A stretch of DNA of 34,997 bases from the NCBI RefSeq assembly GCF_003438075.1, contig NZ_QSTA01000012.1, positions 24,048 to 59,044 of the forward strand, given 5' to 3'. Within the stretch, counting starts at the first letter, position 1. Every line of letters starts with the position of its first letter. A program made the translations under genes and the position numbers. This document shows, piece by piece, positions 1-7,569 of this stretch. The notes beneath the pieces were generated by a model, which made no database searches, was not told the origin of the DNA, and worked only from the letters and a program-made list of their open reading frames with translations. Source of the DNA: Eubacterium sp. OM08-24 (lineage in GTDB: Bacteria; Bacillota; Clostridia; Oscillospirales; Acutalibacteraceae).

Positions 1-335
1 AAAAGTCACACTTTAGCGGTCTTAGAGAAAAGATACTATAAAGGATGCAAAAGTTTGCGTGTGTGGCTAATTTGCCCTTAAAAAGCGGCAAATTAGTAGT
101 TTTAGTAGCGTAGCTTTTCTTTTTGTTGCTGTCGCATTGGCTCTCGCCATTATGTTCAATCCGCCAAACAGCAAGCCGTTTGGCAATCAAAATTTGCGAT
201 AAATTAAAATTTTTGTGGGCGTTGCCCACACCCACAACCTTTGAAAAGGTTGACCAAACTTTTATATTCGGGACAGAAACATTTTCTTTTGCCGTACTTT
301 GTTGCCCGACCGAAAGTCAGCTAAACCCTAATTTA
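1..335 (+). repeat. Partial copy (copy 0) of a MITE-like hairpin-rich repeat, long subtype
   Basis: The stretch before the histidine kinase 3' end holds no gene. It is an imperfect inverted copy of about 3190-3510, estimated by eye at 85-90% identity. It contains a stem TAATTTGCC/GGCAAATTA near 78-106, an imperfect AAACAGC/GCCGTTT stem near 165, GTGGGC-GTT-GCCCAC near 212, AACCTTT/AAAGGTT near 237, and an outer end GTTGCCCGACCGAAA near 302-316. The rest of the element presumably lies left of the window. For a transcript leaving the leftward kinase gene, the repeat is read in the same direction as at the other copies. Confidence 0.85.
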
Positions 336-393
336 CCTTAACTTTTGCTAAAGAATTTTTTAATTATTCTGTTTATCTGTTGCGGCAGATTTA

Positions 394-1710
394 TTAAGAG
401 TATTTCAGCGTCATATTAACGCAGAAGGTATCATCTGTATTTACAGCCTCAAAAAATCCTCCGTATATTTCTGCCATATTTTTCATTGAGCGCAAGCCTA
501 TTCCTCTGCCGCTGTGTTTTGTGGATTCGTAGCCTTTTTCGGTTTTCTTCAGCTCTCCGTTAAAGTTATTTGTTGCGACAATGTAAATATATCCGCCTTT
601 GTAATCAATTGACAAATCAAAATATTTCTTTCCGCTTAATATTGTTTTACAGCCTGAAATTGCATTTTCACTTAAATTTCCTAAAATGCCGCAAAAATCA
701 ACTTCCGAAATAGATGAATGTTCGGGAATGTTTATTTTCCAGTTAATGTCTACTTCGTTGTCAATGGCACTTTGACGGTAATAATTAAGCACTGCATTTA
801 CTGCGTTGCTACTGCAAAGCCTTACAGGCGAGGTAATATTCAGCGCTTGAGAATATTCACCGATATATTTTCTTAATGTAGTGAGATCTCCTTCGTCGAG
901 CAAGCACTGCGCAAGATGAACTGAATGCTTTAAATCGTGACGAATTTTGGTAGTTTGCTTAATATATGTCTGCAAAGTTTCATTGTAGCTTGTCTGCATT
1001 TCAAGCATAAAGTTTTGTTTTTCGAGCTTTGTCTTTTCAAGTGTGGTTTTACTGAATATGTAAAACAGTACAAATACCAAAATATAAAGTAAAAACACAA
1101 CGGTATGTAAAATTAATGCTTTTGCTCCGACTTTGCCTACTCGCAAATTGGCATAAGAAATAGGTATTGTGTACATATTTGTAACTAAAACAGTAATCGG
1201 CAAAACCATAAAAGCATACCACAGATTTTTATAGCTGATATTATCTATCATCCATGAATAATATTTCAACAACGGAAAAGCAAGTACACCCAAAAAGAAC
1301 AGACTTATAGCCATAAAAAGCAAATCAAACGAAAAACTGATTCCGTAATCCATTTCTGCTTTGTAAAACGGTTCTATTTCATATACATATAGTGAAAATA
1401 TTGAAAACAAGCAAATTACACTTAAAAATACAAACATACTTCTCGCAAATTCCGTTTTTACGGTGTATTTAAAAAGCAAAAAGCAAATTATCATATCGGG
1501 CATAAGCACGATATTTGTAGTTCTTATGTCACAAGCAATCATTATGTATGATGATAATGGCGCTATAATTACAAAGGATGCTGACAACAGCAACGCTATT
1601 TTTTTTACGGAAAATCTGAGTTGATTTTTCATTGGAAAATAGCACATTATACTTGCAGGGATAATAATAGAAAAAGAAAACAATCCCTTAAAAAATTCTA
1701 CCCAATCCAT
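394..1710 (-). CDS. Membrane sensor histidine kinase, AgrC/GHKL type
   Basis: Sensor kinase of a quorum-sensing-like two-component system, expected to autophosphorylate and pass phosphate to the LytTR regulator encoded just upstream. The N-terminal ~220 residues form about six or seven hydrophobic segments. A helical linker follows, then the H-box KIRHDLKHSVHL near residue 255, an N-box NLSENAISG near 345 and a G-box GRGIGLRSM near 404. These are the hallmarks of the GHKL ATPase subgroup found in AgrC-like kinases. The length of 438 aa is normal for the family. It starts 7 nt after the regulator gene with GAGGGA as ribosome binding site, so the two are one operon. No AgrB/AgrD-type peptide system is visible nearby; the ligand is unknown. 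Confidence 0.9.
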   Translation of the reverse strand: MDWVEFFKGLFSFSIIIPASIMCYFPMKNQLRFSVKKIALLLSASFVIIAPLSSYIMIACDIRTTNIVLMPDMIICFLLFKYTVKTEFARSMFVFLSVICLFSIFSLYVYEIEPFYKAEMDYGISFSFDLLFMAISLFFLGVLAFPLLKYYSWMIDNISYKNLWYAFMVLPITVLVTNMYTIPISYANLRVGKVGAKALILHTVVFLLYILVFVLFYIFSKTTLEKTKLEKQNFMLEMQTSYNETLQTYIKQTTKIRHDLKHSVHLAQCLLDEGDLTTLRKYIGEYSQALNITSPVRLCSSNAVNAVLNYYRQSAIDNEVDINWKINIPEHSSISEVDFCGILGNLSENAISGCKTILSGKKYFDLSIDYKGGYIYIVATNNFNGELKKTEKGYESTKHSGRGIGLRSMKNMAEIYGGFFEAVNTDDTFCVNMTLKYS

Positions 1711-1717
1711 AGTTCCC

Positions 1718-2449
1718 TCAAATCTGCTGGTTTGTTCTCAGCTTATTAAACATATGCTCCCTGATTCTTTTTTCGATATCGCTTTTTTCTCGTACTTTAA
1801 TCGGAAATCTTGTGCCGTTACCCATAATGCAAAGCGTACCCTCAATGTTTTCTACATAGTCGGCATTAAGCACAATTCCTCTGTTTACGGTTATAAAGCG
1901 CTGGTCGTTTTCGGTAAGCTGTAAAAAATTATTTATTGTCATTCGTGTGCGATAAATCATTCCCGACACCACTGAGATATTAAGGTAGTGTGCGTCCGAT
2001 TCAATAGACACAATCTCTTTGACAGAAAGCATAACGGTTTTTCGGTCGCACAATATTTCAACAAACTTAGATTTATCTCTCATATAAAAGACAGCGTCAT
2101 CAAGGACTTTATATATTTGCTCCTTAACATATGGCTTAGTAATATAGTGGAATGCGTGAACCGAAAAAGCCTGCATCATAAAATCCGCACTCGATGTTAC
2201 AAATACTATCACAATTTCTTTACTGATTTTTCTTAGCCTTTCCGCAAGCTCAATTCCGTTAATCGTAGTCATAAAAATATCAATAAAAGCTATATCATAA
2301 ACGCTTTCGCTGCATTTATCCAAAAAATCCAAACCGTTTGAAAAGCATTCTATTGAACCCTGTTCTTTTCTGCTGATAAAGTACTCGTTACATACGCCGC
2401 ACAAAACATTCATATACCTTTTTTCATCATCGATAATGGCAATTTTCAT
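1718..2449 (-). CDS. LytTR-family response regulator
   Basis: DNA-binding response regulator of 243 aa. The receiver domain begins MKIAIIDDEKRY, has the probable phospho-acceptor Asp in YDIAFIDIFM near residue 54, and a Lys in YITKPYV near 103. The C-terminal ~100 residues match the LytTR DNA-binding domain (VSIESDAHYLNIS, then FITVNRGIVLNADYV). I chose the ATG at 2449, preceded by GGGTGA, rather than an upstream in-frame ATG at 2557, because the receiver fold starts exactly there and the extra 36 residues look unlike protein. A TATAAT sits upstream near 2488-2493 on this strand. It is divergent from the lipoprotein at 2633, whose promoter region carries 20-bp-spaced repeats typical of a LytTR target. 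Confidence 0.9.
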   Translation of the reverse strand: MKIAIIDDEKRYMNVLCGVCNEYFISRKEQGSIECFSNGLDFLDKCSESVYDIAFIDIFMTTINGIELAERLRKISKEIVIVFVTSSADFMMQAFSVHAFHYITKPYVKEQIYKVLDDAVFYMRDKSKFVEILCDRKTVMLSVKEIVSIESDAHYLNISVVSGMIYRTRMTINNFLQLTENDQRFITVNRGIVLNADYVENIEGTLCIMGNGTRFPIKVREKSDIEKRIREHMFNKLRTNQQI

Positions 2450-2528
2450 TTTTTCACCCACTCTGATTATGTGTTTTTTATAATTATAACACAAAATGCA
2501 AATAATGTGCATTATTATACAGGTAGTT

Positions 2529-2576
2529 TTTTGCCAGAAAAATGACTTTGTTGCCAATATGTTGAAAATGTTGCTG
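2529..2576 (+). promoter_or_regulatory. Candidate LytTR operator: three TTGCC/T repeats at 20-bp spacing
   Basis: TTGCC begins at 2531 and at 2551, and TTGCT at 2571, giving an exact 20-bp (about two helical turns) period. LytTR regulators classically bind paired ~9-bp direct repeats spaced about 21-22 bp. The array sits in the divergent intergenic region and overlaps the -35 side of the lipoprotein promoter. Binding by the adjacent regulator is inferred. Confidence 0.5.
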
Positions 2577-2590
2577 TAATTTTGTATTAT
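2562..2590 (+). promoter_or_regulatory. Promoter of the lipoprotein gene
   Basis: TTGAAA (2562-2567), a 17-nt spacer and TATTAT (2585-2590) fit a housekeeping promoter, placing transcription start about 35 nt before the gene. Confidence 0.6.
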
Positions 2591-2632
2591 TAAGTCAATC
2601 TAAAAAATATTTAACACAGAAAGAGGTATACT

Positions 2633-3097
2633 ATGAAAAAATTAGCACTTTTACTTGCACTTTGTATGATAGGAGCATTCAGCCTTTACGGCTGCGGCGG
2701 CAATGACACATCTGCACCGGAGGAATCTGTTGTATCGGAGGCTGCCGAAGACACATCGGCTGCGGAAAGCTCACAGGCTACCGAGGCTGACCTTGAGGGC
2801 GAGTGGGAAATATCAACAATCATTGACGCAGAAAACAATGCAGTTTCAATGGAGGACTATTGTGCGGCAAACGGTGTTGACGCATCAACACTTGACATTA
2901 AGTATGCATTTACAACAGACGGCAATGTATCGGGATTTTTAATGGGCGTTGAGGTTTCGGGTACATACACATTTGACGGAAAAACAATTACAATGGTATT
3001 TGATTCCGGTACATATGAATATCAGTACAACGAGGATGGCACAATTTCTTATACAGACGCAGCGTCAGGTATGACAAGCGTGCTTACAAAGAAATAA
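2633..3097 (+). CDS. Small exported lipoprotein with lipocalin-like domain
   Basis: A 154-aa protein with a lipoprotein signal peptide (MKKLALLLALCMIGAF..., lipobox-like LYGC with Cys at residue 21), then an acidic, Ser/Ala/Glu-rich linker to about residue 50. The remaining ~100 residues begin LEGEWEISTI and contain VSGTYTFDGKTITMVFD and YEYQYNEDGTISYTD, the short-strand pattern of lipocalin-like lipoproteins common in gut Clostridia. The ribosome binding site is AGAGG. It is expected to be anchored on the outer face of the membrane; the ligand is unknown. Its promoter carries the repeats that the divergent LytTR regulator may bind, so it is the likely regulon member of this two-component system. 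Confidence 0.8.
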   Translation: MKKLALLLALCMIGAFSLYGCGGNDTSAPEESVVSEAAEDTSAAESSQATEADLEGEWEISTIIDAENNAVSMEDYCAANGVDASTLDIKYAFTTDGNVSGFLMGVEVSGTYTFDGKTITMVFDSGTYEYQYNEDGTISYTDAASGMTSVLTKK

Positions 3098-3116
3098 TTT
3101 TTTTCACTATTTTTAG

Positions 3117-3148
3117 CGGTGCGGCGGATTTTCTGCCGTACCGTTTTT
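3117..3148 (+). terminator. Intrinsic terminator of the lipoprotein gene
   Basis: A 9-bp stem CGGTGCGGC/GCCGTACCG (one G-U pair), a 9-nt loop and TTTTT at 3144-3148. Confidence 0.8.
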
Positions 3149-3189
3149 GCTTTGAGTGCTTTCAAAAGGTTGGGGTAATTAAAAAATTT

Positions 3190-3714
3190 GTGGTTTAGCT
3201 GATTTTCGGTCGGGCAACAAAGTAACGCAAAAGAAAATATTTCCGTCCCGAATATAAAAGTTTGGTCAACCTTTTCAAAGGTTGTGGGTGTGGGCAATGC
3301 CCACAAAACTTTCCTTTTACGCAATCTAACGATAGCCAAACGGCTTGCTGTTTGGCGAATTGAACATAACGGCGAGAGCCAATGCGACAGCAACAAAAGA
3401 AAAAAGCAATGCTACTAATTTGCCACTTTTTAAGGGCAAATTAGCCACACACGCAAACTTTTGCATCCTTTATATTATCTTTTCTCTAAGATTGCTAAAG
3501 TGTGACTTTCTTACTTTCTGCCACTTATTAATCTTGACTTTTGTTTCATTTTAAGGTCTTGAACAATCTAAGGTTTATTTATCCTATGATATAAATTCAA
3601 CCATTTGTTTTTATTAAAAATCAGTGTGTTTTTAATGTTTTATGGGCTCTGCCCGAACCCGCAACCCTTTAAAAAGGGTTGACCTAAATTTTGAATTTAT
3701 TATACTAAACTTTA
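3190..3714 (-). repeat. MITE-like repeat, copy 1 (long subtype)
   Basis: This fills the convergent gap between the lipoprotein and the GH13 gene. The left half (about 3190-3510) is the inverted partner of 1-335. The right half (about 3636-3714) is a related second module. The halves face each other: GGTCAACC at 3264 and GGTTGACC ending at 3684 form ~45-bp imperfect terminal inverted repeats, each with a GGGC-N3-GCCC hairpin and an AACC(C)TTT/AAAGG(G)TT hairpin. The central 3510-3636 differs from the other copies and shows no terminator stem. No ORF in it looks like protein. Confidence 0.85.
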
Positions 3715-3764
3715 TGTGGTAAACCATAATTTACTCCAACTATTAACAACTAACCTAACAAGAT

Positions 3765-3803
3765 CGGCGGTAGTCGCAATTAAGACTACCGCCGTTATTT
3801 TTT
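3765..3803. terminator. Strong hairpin, probable terminator between repeat copy 1 and the GH13 gene
   Basis: A perfect 11-bp stem CGGCGGTAGTC/GACTACCGCCG (3765-3775, 3784-3794). On the plus strand it is followed by TTATTTTTT. On the minus strand, the direction in which the GH13 gene ends, the following sequence is only moderately U-rich, so it may act in both directions. Confidence 0.65.
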
Positions 3804-3814
3804 ACATAGGTATA

Positions 3815-5359
3815 TTAAATTTCAAGCATTACAAAGCTTTGTGCCGACATTTTAACTTTATTGTCAGCAACCTCTGTTGTGCCGATTTCGTAAACTTTCT
3901 TTGCACCCTTGGCATTGATTTCAATGTCACTTTCTTTGCCGAGTGGGTTAAAGAGCATTACAAACTTGCCTCTCTTGTAGCCAAACGGGAACTTGCCTGC
4001 CTCGAAAATCATTTCAAAATCGCCGTTGCCATGGAGATCCTCGTTTGCGTGACGAAGTGCAATAATATCTGTAACAACCTTGTAAATGCTGTCGGGATTG
4101 TTCTGCTGATTTTCAACAGTCGGTGCGTTTTCGTCAGTATCAACAGGGAGGTAAGGTGTATCGCTTGCAGAAAAGCCGAGGTTTTTACCGCTGTTCCACT
4201 GCATTGGTGTACGAGAACCTGTACGGCTGAATCCGCCCTCTTTGCTTACGAGATTTTCCTGATATTTCATACCGATTTCGTCACCGTAATAAAGGAACGG
4301 AACACCCGGCATTGTGAAAATCATTGCGTATGCAAGTTTGATTGCATCCATACCAAAGTAGTGAGTCATTCTCGGCATATCGTGGTTGTTGGTCATAAAG
4401 CTTATGTAGCCGTTATTCTTTGAAAGCTCATAAGCAGGGAGATATTCGTCTGTAAAATTCTTGATGTCGCCCTTGCCGTTTGGATTGAAAATACCCTTGT
4501 TGCCGTCATCATCGCCGTAACGGAAAAGTCTGCTGTAACCGTTGCCGTAATGGTCAAGGTAAAAGTCCATATGGAAACCTGCGTTGTTGATTGCTCTTTG
4601 TGGGTTGCACCACTCGGCTACCATTGCAGCTTCAGGGTATTCCTTGTCGAGCATTTCACGGATACCACGCCAGATTTTTGCTGTGGCTACCTTTTCGTCA
4701 TCGTTCTTTACAAGTGAGTCGGCCATATCTACTCTGAAACCGTCTGCGCCCTTGTCAAGCCAAAAACGCATAATGTCTTTGATTGCCTCTACTGTTGCAA
4801 GGCAGTCCGGGTGGTCGCAAGGCAGCTGCCACTCGGGGTGAGTGATTTCGTGGAAACCGTAGTTAAGAGCAGGCTGTGAGCTGAAGTAGTTTACCATATA
4901 GTTGCCGTCACGCTCGCAAATACCGCACATCATTCTGTACTCAGGCGGTGCGTCCCATACTGATTTTGTAAAGATATAACGGTTTGTATACTCACTCTTT
5001 TGAGCTTTTTTAGACTCTAAAAACCAAGGGTGAGTGTCCGATGTGTGGCCGGGAACGAGGTCAAGGAGAATTTTCATTCCTTTTTTGTGAGCCTCGTCAA
5101 AAAGTCTTACAAGGTCATCGTTTGTGCCGTAGCGAGGAGCAACCTTTTTGTAGTCACGAACATCATAACCTGCGTCCATAAACGGTGAATCGTAAACAGG
5201 GTTGAGCCAGATTGCGTTACAGCCGAGTCCCTTTACATAGTCGAGTTTTTCGATGATACCGTTAATATCACCGATACCGTCACCGTTGGTGTCATAAAAA
5301 CTCTGTGGGTAAATTTCATAGAAAACCGAATCGTTGAGCCATTGTGGCATAGAAAACAT
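3815..5359 (-). CDS. GH13 family alpha-glucan hydrolase/transferase (alpha-amylase superfamily)
   Basis: A 514-aa TIM-barrel glycosidase. It acts on alpha-linked glucose polymers or oligosaccharides with a retaining mechanism. The expected residues are visible: nucleophile Asp211 in GFRVDMAD, acid/base Glu249 in MVAEWCNP, and transition-state stabiliser Asp327 in TNNHDMPR. The early regions DGIGDINGI (27-35) and DLVPGHTSD (100-108) are typical of oligo-1,6-glucosidase, trehalose-synthase and amylosucrase-like subfamilies rather than secreted alpha-amylases. There is no signal peptide, so it should be cytoplasmic and handle imported maltodextrins. The ribosome binding site is AAAGGA. Exact substrate and subfamily cannot be set from sequence alone. 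Transcribed singly from its own promoter, divergent from the MecA-like gene. Confidence 0.9.
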   Translation of the reverse strand: MFSMPQWLNDSVFYEIYPQSFYDTNGDGIGDINGIIEKLDYVKGLGCNAIWLNPVYDSPFMDAGYDVRDYKKVAPRYGTNDDLVRLFDEAHKKGMKILLDLVPGHTSDTHPWFLESKKAQKSEYTNRYIFTKSVWDAPPEYRMMCGICERDGNYMVNYFSSQPALNYGFHEITHPEWQLPCDHPDCLATVEAIKDIMRFWLDKGADGFRVDMADSLVKNDDEKVATAKIWRGIREMLDKEYPEAAMVAEWCNPQRAINNAGFHMDFYLDHYGNGYSRLFRYGDDDGNKGIFNPNGKGDIKNFTDEYLPAYELSKNNGYISFMTNNHDMPRMTHYFGMDAIKLAYAMIFTMPGVPFLYYGDEIGMKYQENLVSKEGGFSRTGSRTPMQWNSGKNLGFSASDTPYLPVDTDENAPTVENQQNNPDSIYKVVTDIIALRHANEDLHGNGDFEMIFEAGKFPFGYKRGKFVMLFNPLGKESDIEINAKGAKKVYEIGTTEVADNKVKMSAQSFVMLEI

Positions 5360-5393
5360 CCTTTCTTTTGTTAATTTTTATTATTACAATAAC

Positions 5394-5433
5394 ATAGTAA
5401 CATTATTGAGGATTTTTGACAAGCATATTATGC
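5394..5433 (-). promoter_or_regulatory. Promoter of the GH13 gene with adjacent palindrome
   Basis: On the minus strand, TTGTCA (5417-5422), a 17-nt spacer and TACTAT (5394-5399). Directly upstream of the -35 is a perfect palindrome GCATA-T-TATGC (5423-5433) that could bind a sugar-responsive regulator; it does not match the catabolite-control cre consensus. Confidence 0.55.
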
Positions 5434-5562
5434 GTTTTAACAAAAATATTACTATAATTTGCTTGGTATATTTCCAAAAATAATTACTTGCAGGAAACGG
5501 CATTTCATCATAATATATATAAAAGCAATTATAAATTACAGCTTGGTGCAAGGAGGGATATT

Positions 5563-6117
5563 TTGACGATAGACAGGATAAAAAGCAACAAAATATTGAT
5601 AACGCTCGGCGATGAAGATATGCGTGATTTTTCGCTTGATTATGATACTTTAAGCCTGTATGACAGCCACTGCCGCAAAATAATTATGCGTATTTTGCAG
5701 GTTGCCTGCTTTAAGACCGACATAGAAATAAAGGATAAAAAAATGACGGTGGAGGCTCTGCCGACAGTGAACGGATGCATACTGCTTTTGACTGTGGAGG
5801 ACAGAAAAAGCAGGCGATACAGACTGCAAAACAGAAAAAATTGCTATTGCTATGAGGTGGGAAACAGCAAAAATTTCCTTGAAGTAATCCGCTTGCTTTA
5901 CAGGCAAAATGTGTGCTGTAACAAAAATTCTGCCTATGAGCAAAACGGCACATACTACCTTGTATTTGATTATCCTGCCGTACCAAAGAGATTTAAGCGG
6001 ATATTACACGAATACGGCGCAAGGTGCGGCAGTAATGTTTTTGCCGCAAGGCTGAGAGAAAACGCAAAGGAAATTTGCAAAACCAATGCGGTTGCCGTTA
6101 TAGGTCGGTGGTTGTGA
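5563..6117 (+). CDS. MecA-like adaptor protein
   Basis: A protein of 184 aa from the TTG at 5563, which follows AAGGAGGG at ideal spacing; an upstream in-frame ATG at 5488 lacks a ribosome binding site and adds 25 poor residues. The N-terminus (TIDRIKSNKILITLGDEDMRDF) has the pattern that opens MecA-family adaptors, with a second half like their C-terminal domain. MecA proteins deliver substrates to the ClpC unfoldase for degradation by ClpCP and control competence and other regulators in Firmicutes. Identification rests on fold-like pattern and length (family usually ~200-240 aa), so this is a short, divergent member. Notable are several cysteines (Cys-Tyr-Cys, Cys-Cys) in the middle. It stands alone between the divergent GH13 gene and a repeat. 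Confidence 0.6.
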   Translation: MTIDRIKSNKILITLGDEDMRDFSLDYDTLSLYDSHCRKIIMRILQVACFKTDIEIKDKKMTVEALPTVNGCILLLTVEDRKSRRYRLQNRKNCYCYEVGNSKNFLEVIRLLYRQNVCCNKNSAYEQNGTYYLVFDYPAVPKRFKRILHEYGARCGSNVFAARLRENAKEICKTNAVAVIGRWL

Positions 6118-6133
6118 GGACGGAAATCTTATT

Positions 6134-6542
6134 AAAAGTTTAGCTTTAAAAAATTAAAATTTAGGTCAACCATTTTTAAAGGGTTGCGGGTTTGGGCAGA
6201 GCCCATAAAAGTTTCATTTATAACTAATTTGCGTGTTTAAAACTAAGTTTGAAAAATAGGCGATAGCCTTTATAAAAAGGAAGTAAAAAAGATATGCTGT
6301 CTTTGCTATGCAAAGACAGCGTGAACTATAAGAATTACTTTTCCTGTTGCTTTCGCAATAAAAGGCTTACGCTATTGTGTTCAAGGCGACAAACGGCAAG
6401 CCGTTTGTCTATCAAAAATTTGCAATAGCAGAAAGGTTTTTGCGGGCGTTGCCCACACCCACAACCTTTGAAAAGGTTGACCAAACTTTTATTTTCGGGC
6501 AGACAGTTTTGCGTTAGCTTTACTTTTGTTGCCCGACTGAAA
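6134..6542 (+). repeat. MITE-like repeat, copy 3 (short subtype, opposite orientation)
   Basis: This lies in the convergent gap between the MecA-like and DUF421 genes. Read on the minus strand it is collinear with 12149-12580. The outer end GTTGCCCGACTGAAA, a perfect hairpin ACAAACGGC-AA-GCCGTTTGT near 6392-6411, the GGGC-GTT-GCCC and AACCTTT/AAAGGTT hairpins near 6447-6480, a central terminator, and the second module with GGGC-AGA-GCCC and AACCA../..GGGTT (6163-6210) are all present. Even the connector (TATAAAGGCTATCGCCT-like) matches copy 2. Confidence 0.85.
6285..6320 (-). terminator. Repeat-borne intrinsic terminator (copy 3)
   Basis: A 10-bp perfect stem GCTGTCTTTG/CAAAGACAGC (6296-6305, 6311-6320) closing the loop CATAG as read on the minus strand, followed there by ATATCTTTTTT. 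It would stop leftward transcription leaving the DUF421 gene. The same position in copy 2 has a different stem but the same loop. Confidence 0.7.
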
Positions 6543-6548
6543 CAAAAA

Positions 6549-6578
6549 ACAAAGCAAAAGCCCGACCGAAGTCGGGCT
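6549..6578 (-). terminator. Intrinsic terminator downstream of the DUF421 gene
   Basis: On the minus strand a stem AGCCCGAC/GTCGGGCT closes a TTCG tetraloop (6559-6578), followed by a T-rich run (TTTTGCTTTGTTTTTT). It lies about 180 bp beyond the stop codon; the 6580-6760 interval between holds only AT-rich sequence with no gene I can support. Confidence 0.75.
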
Positions 6579-6760
6579 GATTGCTAATTAAAAAAGAGAG
6601 AGGAAAATATCTATGAAAAAATTTACTTATTAGCTTTTTGATGTAGGTTTTATTTATCTTTACCTTACACATATATAATACCATATGAACTGTGACAACA
6701 GTATGACAAAATATTGTTAATTTTAAGAATTTTTTGAAATATTTTAATATTTTTTAAAAA

Positions 6761-7465
6761 TCAGTCAAAAATATCGTTTGTCGGGTGTGCTTTATTCTTT
6801 TTGTGGACTTTCAGTGTATTGTTATTATCGCAAAACGCAATGAAAACCTCGCTTATTTTGGTGTGCTGTTTATTAAGCTCCTTTTTCAGCCATTCTGCGT
6901 TATTGCCTGTGGCTCTCAAATTCTTGTTTAGCACCTTGCCGTCTTGTATCACAACAGCCTCAACTCCCGACTGCAACACCGTTATTTTCATATCGTCAGG
7001 TGTGAGCGGTCTGTTCTTATCTTTTGGAAGTATAGAAAGCTGACCGTTGCTTTCGAGGACTATTGTTTGTATTTCGTCAAAGTTAAAGTATCCCTTTGAG
7101 CGGCACATTACTAAGATTTCGTTTATGTCTATTTTGGCGGTTTTAAGGTTTTTGTTGTAGAATTTGCCGTTATCAAAAATTATTATTGACTTGCCTGTTA
7201 TAAAGCGCCGCAGAACAAGTGACCTTTGCGAGAGTACGGTCAGCAGAATTGCCACAAGTGAGTAAATCACCATTGCCATAACTCCGTCGTATATATCTGT
7301 AAATTCGCCCGTTGCAAGCTCGGCGGCGATTGAGCCTATTGTTATGCCGTTTATATAGTCGAACATATTAAGTTCCGACATTTGCTTGTTGCCCATCAGC
7401 TTTGCAAGCAAAAACAGTACGATGAGCGAAATAGGTGCGGTTATAAAAACACGAAAAAAATCCAT
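6761..7465 (-). CDS. DUF421 (YetF/YrbG-type) membrane protein
   Basis: A 234-aa protein with two or three N-terminal membrane segments (MDFFRVFITAPISLIVLFLL, then ITIGSIAAELATG and MVIYSLVAILLTVL). The cytoplasmic domain contains the family signatures GKSIIIFDNGKF and EILVMCRSKGYFNFDEIQTIVLE. DUF421/YetF proteins are widespread in spore-forming Firmicutes; their molecular role is poorly defined, with some linked to spore resistance or germination. It is 104 nt downstream of pyrD in the same direction and may be part of that transcript or have its own start. Its initiation region is folded into a 12-bp perfect hairpin (separate entry), which suggests post-transcriptional control. Confidence 0.88.
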   Translation of the reverse strand: MDFFRVFITAPISLIVLFLLAKLMGNKQMSELNMFDYINGITIGSIAAELATGEFTDIYDGVMAMVIYSLVAILLTVLSQRSLVLRRFITGKSIIIFDNGKFYNKNLKTAKIDINEILVMCRSKGYFNFDEIQTIVLESNGQLSILPKDKNRPLTPDDMKITVLQSGVEAVVIQDGKVLNKNLRATGNNAEWLKKELNKQHTKISEVFIAFCDNNNTLKVHKKNKAHPTNDIFD

Positions 7466-7495
7466 AATAACCTCCTGCGCTAAGGTTATTATGGA
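7461..7495 (-). promoter_or_regulatory. Perfect 12-bp hairpin enclosing the DUF421 gene start codon
   Basis: TCCATAATAACC (7461-7472) and GGTTATTATGGA (7484-7495) are perfect inverted repeats around an 11-nt loop. In the mRNA the 3' arm contains the AUG (7463-7465) and the GG of the GGAGG, while the rest of the Shine-Dalgarno lies in the loop. The stem is followed by seven U in the coding sequence. It could mask translation initiation or act as a weak attenuator. Confidence 0.6.
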
Positions 7496-7543
7496 TTTTA
7501 TTTTATGAATTATTCAGATTACAAATTATAAGAATCGCTTTTC

Positions 7544-7562
7544 TTGTTGCCCGACCGAAAAA
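7544..7562 (+). repeat. Isolated fragment of the MITE-like repeat outer end
   Basis: TTGTTGCCCGACCGAAA (7544-7560) equals the outer end of copies 0 and 1. It lies immediately beyond the pyrD stop codon, in the same orientation relative to the upstream gene as all full copies. Confidence 0.6.
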
Positions 7563-7569
7563 GCAGAAA

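Noticed and set aside
123..341. Open frames inside the repeat copies (also at 3049-3396 and 12141-12344) with similar translated sequence
   Set aside because: They look alike only because the non-coding repeat is alike; frames are broken between copies and there is no ribosome binding site. The conserved signal is hairpin structure.
3716..4423. A 235-codon rightward open frame opposite the GH13 gene
   Set aside because: It is antisense to a clearly conserved enzyme, has a Cys/His-rich composition unlike a real protein, and begins within repeat-adjacent sequence with no ribosome binding site.
6614..6634. MKKFTY mini-ORF with a good GAGGAAA ribosome binding site
   Set aside because: Six codons followed by a stop and AT-rich sequence; could be a gene remnant or chance. 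Not enough for a feature.
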